From: Bacillota bacterium
Lineage (GTDB): Bacteria; Bacillota; Bacilli; ZCTH02-B2
Direction of reading: 5' to 3'
DNA length: 9,510 nucleotides
NCBI GenBank assembly: GCA_017577895.1
Contig: PKQY01000056.1
Coordinates: 1-9,510, forward strand
A program made the translations under genes and the position numbers. Below, one piece after another: positions 1 to 6,097 of the stretch (position 1 is the stretch's first letter; every line of letters starts with the position of its first letter). Under the pieces are notes generated by a model, which saw nothing but the letters and a program-made list of their open reading frames with translations, made no database searches and was not told the DNA's origin.

Positions 1-1278
1 GTAGTCGTCGTCGGAACCCAGTGGGGGGACGAAGGGAAAGGCAAAATTACCGATTTTTTGGCGGAAAAGGCCGAAGTGGTGGCCCGTTACCAAGGCGGAG
101 ACAACGCCGGGCACACCATCACGTTAAACGGCAAAACGTATAAAGTCCATCTCATCCCGTCGGGGATCTTTTACCAAGACAAACTGTGCGTCCTCGGCAA
201 CGGGATGGTGATCAATCCCGCGACGCTGGTGCAGGAAATTCGCTACATCCACGAGCAAGGATTTTCCACGGCCAACTTGCGCATCAGCAACCGGGCCCAC
301 GTCATCATGCCGTACCATTTGAAACTGGACCAACTGCAAGAGGCGCAAAAGGGCAGCCAAAAAATTGGCACTACCGGCAAAGGCATCGGGCCGGCGTACA
401 TGGACAAAGCGGCCCGCATCGGCATCCGGATGGCCGATCTGCTGGAACCGGACGAATTCCGCGCCAAACTCCAGCGCAACCTGCAGGAGAAAAACCACCT
501 GCTGGAGCGGGTCTACGAGACGGAAGGATTCGATTTCGACGAGATTTACGAAACGTACATGGAATACGCCAGCATCCTCGCCCCGTACATCACCGATACC
601 TCGGTGGTGCTCAACGAGGCCATCGATGCCGGCCGTCGGGTGTTGTTTGAAGGGGCGCAAGGGGTGATGCTCGACATCGACCAGGGGACGTATCCGTTTG
701 TCACGTCGTCCAACCCGGTGGCCGGCGGCGTGACGATCGGTGCCGGGGTCGGCCCGACGAAAATTCACCACGTCATCGGCGTGGCCAAGGCCTATACCAG
801 CCGGGTCGGGGACGGTCCTTTTCCGACCGAGTTGCACGACGAGATCGGCGATCGCATCCGGGAAGTGGGCCGGGAGTACGGCACCACCACCGGGCGGCCT
901 CGCCGCGTCGGCTGGTTCGACAGCGTCATCGTCCGCCACGCCCGGCGGGTCAGCGGCATCACGGGTCTCGCGTTGAATTCCATCGACGTGCTGACGGGCA
1001 TCCCGACCTTGAAAGTGTGCGTCGCCTACCGGTACCGGGGCAAACAGTTGGACCATTTCCCCGCCAGTATCAACGTGCTGCGGGAATGTGAACCGGTGTA
1101 CGAAGAACTGCCCGGTTGGACCGAAGACATTACCGGCGTCCGCTCCTTGGACGAACTGCCCATCAATGCCCGCCATTACGTGGAGCGCATTACGCAACTG
1201 ACCGGCATTCCCTTGGTGACGTTTTCCGTCGGTCCCGGCCGCGAACAGACGTGTTTGGTGCGGGGTGTGTACGCTTAG
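1..1278 (+). CDS. purA: Adenylosuccinate synthetase, 5'-truncated by window edge
   Basis: PurA joins IMP and aspartate with GTP to make adenylosuccinate, the first committed step from IMP to AMP, in the cytoplasm. The reading frame is open from base 1. The first residues (VVVVGTQWGDEGKGK) align with B. subtilis PurA from residue 4, so about three codons lie outside the window and full length would be near 428 residues, normal for the family. The catalytic Asp of GDEGKGK is residue 10 here (family Asp13) and the catalytic His of NAGHT is residue 38 (family His41). Further landmarks are GTTGKGIGPAYMDKAARIGIR (IMP loop), FEGAQGVMLDIDQGTYPFVT, KAYTSRVGDGPFPTEL, the TTTGRPRRVGW substrate loop and the C-terminal VGPGREQT. 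A start at the internal TTG at 58 would delete the P-loop-like GDEGKGK and is wrong. No hairpin terminator follows, so read-through into the next gene is possible. Confidence 0.98.
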   Translation, partial: VVVVGTQWGDEGKGKITDFLAEKAEVVARYQGGDNAGHTITLNGKTYKVHLIPSGIFYQDKLCVLGNGMVINPATLVQEIRYIHEQGFSTANLRISNRAHVIMPYHLKLDQLQEAQKGSQKIGTTGKGIGPAYMDKAARIGIRMADLLEPDEFRAKLQRNLQEKNHLLERVYETEGFDFDEIYETYMEYASILAPYITDTSVVLNEAIDAGRRVLFEGAQGVMLDIDQGTYPFVTSSNPVAGGVTIGAGVGPTKIHHVIGVAKAYTSRVGDGPFPTELHDEIGDRIREVGREYGTTTGRPRRVGWFDSVIVRHARRVSGITGLALNSIDVLTGIPTLKVCVAYRYRGKQLDHFPASINVLRECEPVYEELPGWTEDITGVRSLDELPINARHYVERITQLTGIPLVTFSVGPGREQTCLVRGVYA

Positions 1279-1281
1279 AAT

Positions 1282-1298
1282 TTGTCATTTTGTTTACA
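1282..1298 (-). promoter_or_regulatory. Possible WalR-type binding box (TGTAAA-N5-TGACAA)
   Basis: Read on the minus strand, this 17-base stretch is TGTAAA, five bases, TGACAA. The published B. subtilis WalR consensus is two TGTWAH hexamers separated by five bases. The first half matches 6 of 6 and the second 4 of 6, with exact spacing. It lies just upstream of the weak promoter for a cell-wall peptidase, the kind of gene WalR controls. Short AT-rich boxes arise by chance, so this is a candidate only. Confidence 0.25.
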
Positions 1299-1331
1299 TT
1301 TTTGCCGTCCGGTTTGCCCACGGTGTCGAAG

Positions 1332-1340
1332 TGTGATAAC
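1332..1340 (+). promoter_or_regulatory. Weak candidate extended -10 promoter for the M23 peptidase gene
   Basis: TGTGATAAC is a TG-n extended -10 with hexamer GATAAC, 4 of 6 to the SigA consensus. The best -35 is TTGCCC at 1314-1319 (4 of 6), but the 15-base spacer is short. A TTTACA at 1293-1298 has no partner -10 at 16-18 bases. This is the only plausible SigA-like start in the gap after purA. Co-transcription with purA is the alternative. Confidence 0.3.
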
Positions 1341-1381
1341 CTGGAGAAGATGGCAATTTTGCGAAAACTTGGGAGGGCAGG

Positions 1382-2839
1382 ATGAAACCGGGAGACAAGC
1401 AGGAGCGGGCCGACGACCGCTTAGGGGAACTCAAGCGGTTGCTGGAACAACATAAAAAGCAGTTCCTTATCGGGCTGGGGAGCGTGACGTTGGTTGGCTC
1501 GGTGACGTTGGGCGTGCTGCACGTCAAGGCCCACCAAGTGCCGCTGTATTCGGTGCAAGTGGGGGAGGAAGTCATCGGCGCCGTCAGCGATCCGCAAGTC
1601 GTGGAAGCTTGGCTCGAAAAACAACTGACGGCGGCCCGCCGGCAGGCGGGCGGCGCCCCTGTTCAATTGTCGGAAGAAGTGACGGTGGCGAAAGAACCGC
1701 GATGGGTGTATAAAGGGAAAAGTCAGGACGCCGACGTGTTGCGGACGTTAAAGGAAGAAGTGGACATCCGGGCCGAAGCGGTCCAGCTGGTCATTGACGG
1801 AAAGCCGGTGGCCGTATTGTCGGATCAGGAAAGCGTCGACCAGTTGTTGGAGACCTACCAACAACGGTATGTTGGCGGCCTGTCACGGACACCCCAGGCC
1901 GACCGCAGTGTCCGCAGCGGCCGGAGCGGTCAGCCGAAAGTGAAAGAAGTCGGTTTTGTCCAGTCGGTGACGAGCCGGCCGGTAACGGTGGATCCCGATG
2001 ACGTGATGCAGCCGCATCAAGTGGCCGAAATCATCGAAGCCGGCGCGGTTGCCGAGCGGAAACATACGGTGCAGGAAGGCGACTCGTTGTGGTCCATCGC
2101 CTCCCGTTACGATACGACGGTGAAGGAATTGCTCGCCCTCAATCCTAACATCACCGAAAACACGTTGTTGCAACCGGGGCAACAGATCGTCGTTAAAGCC
2201 AAGGAACCGCTGTTGTCGGTCCGGGTCGTGGAAGAAGTGACGGAGACGAAGTCCGTCCCGTACAAGACCGAATACGTGGACGAACCGAAGATGTACAAAG
2301 GCGAACAAAAAGTGATTCGCCAGGGGAAAAACGGCACCGTGCGTGTGACGTATGAAGTGACCAAGGTCAACGGCCGCGTGGAAGCCAAACGGGCCGTGGC
2401 CGAACAAGTGGTGGAAGAGCCGGTCAATCAAGTCATCGCCAAGGGGACGAAAGTGGTGGCGGCCCGCGGCACCGGTCAGTTCCGCTGGCCGGCCATCGGC
2501 GGGTACGTCAGCAGCCGCTATGGCCAACGGGGCGGCCGCATGCACACCGGTATCGACATCGCCCGTCCGGCCAGTTACAACATTGTCGCCGCCGACAACG
2601 GCCGCGTCGTGTTTGCCGGCTGGGACGGCGCTTACGGATACAGCATCATCATCGATCACAACAACGGTTATCGGACCCGTTACGCCCACCTGCGTTCCAT
2701 CAAAGTGAGAGTCGGCCAAGTGGTGGAACGGGGACAAGTCATCGGCGTCATGGGCTCGACGGGCCGTTCGACGGGGACCCATCTCCATTTCGAAGTGATC
2801 AAAAACGGCCGGACCATCAACCCGTTGAGCGTATTGTGA
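1382..2839 (+). CDS. Membrane-anchored LysM/G5 M23 peptidoglycan endopeptidase
   Basis: A 485-residue predicted zinc endopeptidase acting on peptidoglycan cross-bridges or stem peptides outside the membrane. Order of parts: a short charged cytoplasmic start (1-28), one membrane segment or uncleaved signal anchor (about 29-48), an N-terminal region of unclear fold (about 55-165), a Ser/Arg/Gly-rich linker (168-188), a LysM peptidoglycan-binding domain (about 227-272, HTVQEGDSLWSIASRY), a G5 domain (about 277-355) and a C-terminal M23/LytM domain (about 368-482). All M23 metal and catalytic residues are present: H388 and D392 in HTGID, H436 in YAHL, and H467 and H469 in GTHLHFE. The ATG at 1382 follows GGGAGGG (1371-1377). 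The gene is separated from walR by a terminator and one more gene. Similar M23 proteins occur near purA/walR in other Bacillales as far as I recall. Which bond it cuts cannot be read from sequence. Confidence 0.93.
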   Translation: MKPGDKQERADDRLGELKRLLEQHKKQFLIGLGSVTLVGSVTLGVLHVKAHQVPLYSVQVGEEVIGAVSDPQVVEAWLEKQLTAARRQAGGAPVQLSEEVTVAKEPRWVYKGKSQDADVLRTLKEEVDIRAEAVQLVIDGKPVAVLSDQESVDQLLETYQQRYVGGLSRTPQADRSVRSGRSGQPKVKEVGFVQSVTSRPVTVDPDDVMQPHQVAEIIEAGAVAERKHTVQEGDSLWSIASRYDTTVKELLALNPNITENTLLQPGQQIVVKAKEPLLSVRVVEEVTETKSVPYKTEYVDEPKMYKGEQKVIRQGKNGTVRVTYEVTKVNGRVEAKRAVAEQVVEEPVNQVIAKGTKVVAARGTGQFRWPAIGGYVSSRYGQRGGRMHTGIDIARPASYNIVAADNGRVVFAGWDGAYGYSIIIDHNNGYRTRYAHLRSIKVRVGQVVERGQVIGVMGSTGRSTGTHLHFEVIKNGRTINPLSVL

Positions 2840-2935
2840 CCTTCACCTTCTTCTTGTGTGAAACAAGGCCGGTTCCATTCCAAATCGGGTGGAACGGCGG
2901 AAGTCACGCAGGAAGAAGGTGAAGGTTTTTATTTT
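2839..2935 (+). terminator. Long rod-like hairpin with T tract after the M23 gene
   Basis: The arms 2839-2861 and 2904-2926 can form a 23-bp helix with two G-U pairs; its core of 14 bases (CCTTCACCTTCTTC with GAAGAAGGTGAAGG) is perfect. Inside, after a small internal loop, 2872-2880 pairs with 2887-2895 (GTTCCATTC with GGGTGGAAC, two G-U), and 2868-2870 pairs with 2896-2898 across a bulged G at 2871. The apical loop is CAAATC. TTTTTATTTT follows at 2926-2935, the mark of an intrinsic terminator. The first arm includes the last base of the stop codon. It should separate the M23 transcript from the downstream wal operon. Confidence 0.75.
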
Positions 2936-2969
2936 CCAGAAACCGCTTTCCGGTGCCGTCGGCTCCGTA

Positions 2970-2978
2970 TGTTAGAAT
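2970..2978 (+). promoter_or_regulatory. Extended -10 promoter of the peptidase-wal operon
   Basis: TGTTAGAAT combines the TG-n extension with hexamer TAGAAT, 5 of 6 to the SigA -10 consensus. It lies between the upstream terminator and the first gene of the operon, about 35 bases ahead of the start codon. No good -35 is seen 16-18 bases upstream, which extended -10 promoters tolerate. I see no clear WalR box overlapping it. Confidence 0.5.
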
Positions 2979-3013
2979 GAAAAAAACACGGGAGCGGAGA
3001 AAGGGGAGGAGCC

Positions 3014-3898
3014 GTGGCGCGTTTTTCAGCCGGTGGTTGGCGCAGGGGGCTGGCGGCTTTCGTCGCCGGTGTGGTGTGGTGGCTTGCGGCGTTCGGTTCT
3101 CCGACCTGGGCTCAACCGGCGTTTCGGCACGTGAACCAATGGCTGGAACAACAGATTCGTTATGCCGACTGGAAACAAGCCCGTTCGGACCATTTTTCGA
3201 TCCGCTATTTGCCGGCCGACGAACCGGTTGTTCCGCTGGTGTTGGCGGAAGCGGAAAGGGTTTACGCGTGGTTTGCCGAGCAGTTCCAATTTATTTCCGA
3301 TGAGGCGGTGCCGCTCATCTTGTACGGGGAAGACGGGCAGATGCAAGAGCGGTTCGGTTGGTCCGGTGAGGAAAAAGCCAGCGGCGTGTATTACGGCGGC
3401 GTCATTTACTTGCTGTCCCCGCGGGTTTTGTGGCCCGAGATGCCGGCAACGGCCCTCAAGGACGGACGGTTGGCCGAACGGTATCATCGAGAGGGGCCGT
3501 TGCCCCACGAATATGCCCATCTGTATCTCGATGCAGTGGCCAACAGCAATTTCCCCCGTTGGTATACGGAAGGGCTGGCCCAATTGATAGAATATGAGTG
3601 GATCGGGTATGAATGGCTGAACGACGACAATCACTTGCAGCGACAGTCTTTGTATTCGTTGCGCCAATTGAACGAGCAGTTCGACCGGCTGGCGAACGTG
3701 GCGTTGGCGTATCGACAGGCGTTTAAGTTTGTCCAGTTCATGGTTCGGGAACACGGCGAGACCAGCTTGCGCGCCTTTCACCGGCAGCTGGCGCAAGCGG
3801 TGTCTTTTGAACGGGCGTGGCAAGCCGTCTTTGGAGAGCCCGTCGAACAGTCTTACGGCCGCTGGCTCGATGACGTGCGGAGGGGAGGGTACCGATGA
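3014..3898 (+). CDS. Secreted gluzincin, peptidase MA-like metallohydrolase
   Basis: A 294-residue predicted exported zinc hydrolase. An N-terminal signal peptide is clear: Arg10/Arg11, a hydrophobic core at about 12-29, and a likely cut after TWA at 33. The zinc motif HEYAH is at 165-169 with E166 as catalytic base. The sequence WYTEGLAQ follows 15-20 residues later, with E186 as likely third zinc ligand; this layout is typical of the peptidase MA-like gluzincins. The segment DHFSIRYLPAD (59-69) near the mature start is also typical of that family. The substrate is unknown. The GTG start is chosen because AAGGGGAGG (3001-3009) precedes it and it gives a complete signal peptide. Its TGA overlaps the walR ATG by four bases (ATGA), so the two are probably translationally coupled. 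It is not part of the B. subtilis wal operon. A role in envelope quality control or wall remodelling is inference from context. Confidence 0.85.
   Translation: MARFSAGGWRRGLAAFVAGVVWWLAAFGSPTWAQPAFRHVNQWLEQQIRYADWKQARSDHFSIRYLPADEPVVPLVLAEAERVYAWFAEQFQFISDEAVPLILYGEDGQMQERFGWSGEEKASGVYYGGVIYLLSPRVLWPEMPATALKDGRLAERYHREGPLPHEYAHLYLDAVANSNFPRWYTEGLAQLIEYEWIGYEWLNDDNHLQRQSLYSLRQLNEQFDRLANVALAYRQAFKFVQFMVREHGETSLRAFHRQLAQAVSFERAWQAVFGEPVEQSYGRWLDDVRRGGYR
3879..3889 (+). promoter_or_regulatory. Strong ribosome binding site of walR, inside the upstream gene
   Basis: GGAGGGGAGGG lies within the last codons of the peptidase gene, with its GGAGG core six bases before the walR ATG at 3895. This purine run offers two overlapping Shine-Dalgarno registers and suggests efficient walR translation besides coupling through the ATGA overlap. 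Confidence 0.7.
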
Positions 3899-4596
3899 GA
3901 AAAATTTTGGTCGTTGATGACGAGCAGCCCATTGCCGAAATTTTGAGATTTGCCCTGGAGCGGGAAGGGTATCAGGTGGATTGCGCTTATGACGGCAAAG
4001 AGGCGGTGCGCAAGGCGTTGGAAGACGATCCGGACTTGGTGTTGCTGGACGTCATGTTGCCCGAGTTGGACGGCTTTGAAGTGTGCCGGCAAATTCGCCA
4101 GCATAAGCAAATGCCCATCATCATGTTGACGGCCAAGGACAGCGAAGTGGATAAAGTGCTGGGGCTGGAGATCGGCGCCGACGATTACGTGACCAAGCCG
4201 TTCAGCAACCGGGAGCTGTTGGCCCGCGTCAAGGCGAATCTCCGCCGTTATGCGGCGGAAGCCTCGGCGCCGGAAGCCCAGGTGCGGCGCATCGGCGATC
4301 TGGTGCTCAACTTGTCGGCGTATGCGGTGACCAAGCGGGACCAGCCGGTGGCGTTGACCCACCGGGAATTTGAGCTGTTGGCGTATTTGAGCCAACGGCC
4401 CGGGCAGGTGGTGACGCGGGAGAAGTTGCTGCAGGACGTTTGGGGATACGATTATTTCGGCGATATCCGCACTGTCGACGTGACGATTCGCCGACTGCGG
4501 GAGAAAATTGAAGACGATCCGAGCCGTCCCGCCTACATTTTGACGCGCCGCGGCGTGGGCTATTATCTGCAGGATCCGGGGAGGCAAGATCGGTGA
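3895..4596 (+). CDS. walR: WalR response regulator (OmpR/PhoB family)
   Basis: WalR (YycF) is the DNA-binding partner of WalK and, in Bacillota, the essential regulator of peptidoglycan hydrolase genes. This 233-residue protein has a receiver domain at about 1-120 and a winged-helix DNA-binding domain at about 130-228. Receiver residues are all present: acidic pair D9/D10, phospho-acceptor D52 in LLDVMLPELDG, T79 and K101. The stretch PIIMLTAKDSEVDKVLGLEI is nearly the same as in B. subtilis WalR. T100 in DDYVTKPFS corresponds to the B. subtilis threonine phosphorylated by the kinase PrkC, so that second input may be kept. The recognition region VDVTIRRLREKIEDDP and the wing RRGVGYYL are typical. 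The start is fixed by a strong ribosome binding site and overlap with the gene before. The stop overlaps the walK GTG (GTGA). Confidence 0.97.
   Translation: MRKILVVDDEQPIAEILRFALEREGYQVDCAYDGKEAVRKALEDDPDLVLLDVMLPELDGFEVCRQIRQHKQMPIIMLTAKDSEVDKVLGLEIGADDYVTKPFSNRELLARVKANLRRYAAEASAPEAQVRRIGDLVLNLSAYAVTKRDQPVALTHREFELLAYLSQRPGQVVTREKLLQDVWGYDYFGDIRTVDVTIRRLREKIEDDPSRPAYILTRRGVGYYLQDPGRQDR
4578..4584 (+). promoter_or_regulatory. Ribosome binding site deciding the GTG start of walK
   Basis: GGGGAGG sits eight bases before the GTG at 4593. The GTG overlaps the walR stop (GTGA), so translation of the two is probably coupled. No later in-frame start with an equal signal precedes the first membrane segment, so the arginine-rich N-terminus is probably real. 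Confidence 0.7.
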
Positions 4597-6092
4597 AACG
4601 GCCACAGCGAGCGGCCAAGAAAACCGATGAGGAGCGGCCCCGCCGGCGGCTGCGGCTCCGGCCGCTGCGGTTTCGGCCGAGGGTAGGCATTCAATGGAAA
4701 GTGACGGTCATTTTTGTCTTGCTCATTTTGTTGGCCATGCAACTCATCAGCGTCGCTTTCCTGCGCTCCCTGGAACAGTTTTATGTGGCCAACTTTACCG
4801 AGACGGTGGCCACGCAAGGGAACTTGCTGGCGGCCAATCTCGCACGGTACATGGAAAAGGACGGCCAGACGGAAGAAATCGACGATTTGGTCAAACAGTT
4901 TTTCGTCATGAACGGCGTGGAAGTGCAAGTGTTGGATCCGAACGGCGTCATTTTGAGCGCCACCTGGGGCACGGCCAACCGGGTCGGGCAAAAAAATTCC
5001 CAGACGGAAGTCAACCGGGCGCTGCTCGGTTTGCCCAACGACGCCATTCGCATCGACGTGGAGACGGGACAACGCCAATTGCTCATGGCCATCCCGATCC
5101 AGCGGGAGGGCCGGGTGCTGGGTGCCGTGTTTTTGGAAGCGTCGCTGGAAGAAGTGTACGCCACCATCGGCAAAATCACCAAGTTGTTTGCCAGCGGCAC
5201 TGCCATGGCCCTAGGCTTGACGGCAGTGTTGGGGATTCTTGTGACCCGGACGATCACCCGTCCGGTGAAAGAAATTACCCGCCAAGCCCGCGCCATGGCC
5301 CGGGGAGAATTCGACCGTCAGGTGACCGTACACAGTGACGACGAAATCGGCCAGCTGGCGCAAGCCTTCAACCATTTGAGCCGCCAGTTGCAGGAAGCGT
5401 TGGCCGTCAATGCCGAATTTGTAGCCAACGTCTCCCACGAACTGCGTACGCCGTTGACGACGTTGCGCAGTTATCTCGAAGCGTTGACCGACGGTTCGGT
5501 CGAGGACGAAAAGACGCGCCAGCGGTTTTTGAACGTGGCCCGGCAGGAAACGGAACGGATGATTCGGCTCGTGGAAGATTTATTGACGCTGTCCCGCCTC
5601 GATTCTTCCGAAGCCAAGGTCGCCTTTGAACCGTTGGATTTGGCCCGGCTCATTGAGCGCACCGTCGAGCGCTTCCAATTGGCCGCCCGGGAAAAAGGTA
5701 TCCAGCTGGAAACGGCACTGGAGCGGCGGCCGCTGGTGTGGGGCAATGCGGATCAACTGCAACAAGTGTTGGACAATTTGTTGTCCAACGCCATGAAACA
5801 TACGCCGGCCGGGGGGCAGATTCGGGTGCGGCTGACCCAGCGGGGGGATGTGGCTCAAGTGTCGGTGCAGGATACCGGCAGCGGCATCCCGGCGGAACAT
5901 TTGCCGCGGGTGTTTGACCGGTTTTATCGGGTTGACAAGGCCCGCTCCCGGCAGGCCGGCGGCAGCGGATTGGGGTTGTCGATTGCCCGCAAAGTGGTGG
6001 AGGCCCACGGCGGGAACATCGGCCTGACGAGCCAGGTCGGCCAAGGGACCCGCGTGTGGTTTACGGTGCCGTTGGCCGAGAAAGAGAGGTGA
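4593..6092 (+). CDS. walK: WalK sensor histidine kinase, short form without PAS
   Basis: WalK (YycG) is the membrane kinase that senses cell-wall state and phosphorylates WalR. Order of parts in 499 residues: Arg-rich cytoplasmic start (1-32), membrane segment 1 (about 36-57), outer sensor domain (about 59-196), membrane segment 2 (about 198-218), HAMP (about 219-270), HisKA dimer domain with phospho-acceptor H282 in FVANVSHELRTPLTTLRSYLEAL, and HATPase (about 385-495). ATP-site motifs are complete: N399 in NLLSNAMKHT, DTGSGIP (427-433), FDRFYR (441-446) and GGSGLGL (456-462). The outer sensor domain has the expected size. HAMP runs almost straight into the H box, so the cytoplasmic PAS domain of B. 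subtilis WalK is missing. That matches the length gap (611 versus 499). The reading frame is intact across the junction. Identity as WalK rests on the H-box sequence and operon position. Confidence 0.95.
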   Translation: MKRPQRAAKKTDEERPRRRLRLRPLRFRPRVGIQWKVTVIFVLLILLAMQLISVAFLRSLEQFYVANFTETVATQGNLLAANLARYMEKDGQTEEIDDLVKQFFVMNGVEVQVLDPNGVILSATWGTANRVGQKNSQTEVNRALLGLPNDAIRIDVETGQRQLLMAIPIQREGRVLGAVFLEASLEEVYATIGKITKLFASGTAMALGLTAVLGILVTRTITRPVKEITRQARAMARGEFDRQVTVHSDDEIGQLAQAFNHLSRQLQEALAVNAEFVANVSHELRTPLTTLRSYLEALTDGSVEDEKTRQRFLNVARQETERMIRLVEDLLTLSRLDSSEAKVAFEPLDLARLIERTVERFQLAAREKGIQLETALERRPLVWGNADQLQQVLDNLLSNAMKHTPAGGQIRVRLTQRGDVAQVSVQDTGSGIPAEHLPRVFDRFYRVDKARSRQAGGSGLGLSIARKVVEAHGGNIGLTSQVGQGTRVWFTVPLAEKER

Positions 6093-6093
6093 G
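6085..6093 (+). promoter_or_regulatory. Ribosome binding site deciding the ATG start of walH
   Basis: AGAGGTGAG overlaps the walK stop codon, and its AGGTG core lies six bases before the ATG at 6098. An in-frame GTG at 6056, inside walK, has no such signal and would add 14 residues with no family match, so 6098 is chosen. Confidence 0.65.
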
Positions 6094-6097
6094 CAGG

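Noticed and set aside
58..60. TTG at 58 as the start of purA.
   Set aside because: The frame is open to base 1 and the upstream residues contain the conserved GDEGKGK motif, so the true start is outside the window.
1279..1381. tRNA genes between purA and the wal region, as seen in some Bacillus genomes.
   Set aside because: The 103-base gap holds no cloverleaf or T-loop sequence that I can find.
2882..2900. T-box riboswitch core: the bases CGGGTGGAACGGCG resemble the T-box consensus AGGGTGGNACCGCG.
   Set aside because: There is no room for a Stem I with specifier loop, since the M23 coding region ends only about 45 bases upstream. The matching bases are paired with the upstream arm as part of one hairpin, and the downstream gene is not a tRNA-charging or amino-acid gene.
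2953..3303. A 116-codon plus-strand frame overlapping the start of the gluzincin gene.
   Set aside because: It begins at a GTG with no ribosome site, upstream of the predicted promoter -10, and its product has no domain signs, while the overlapping frame has a clear signal peptide and zinc motif.
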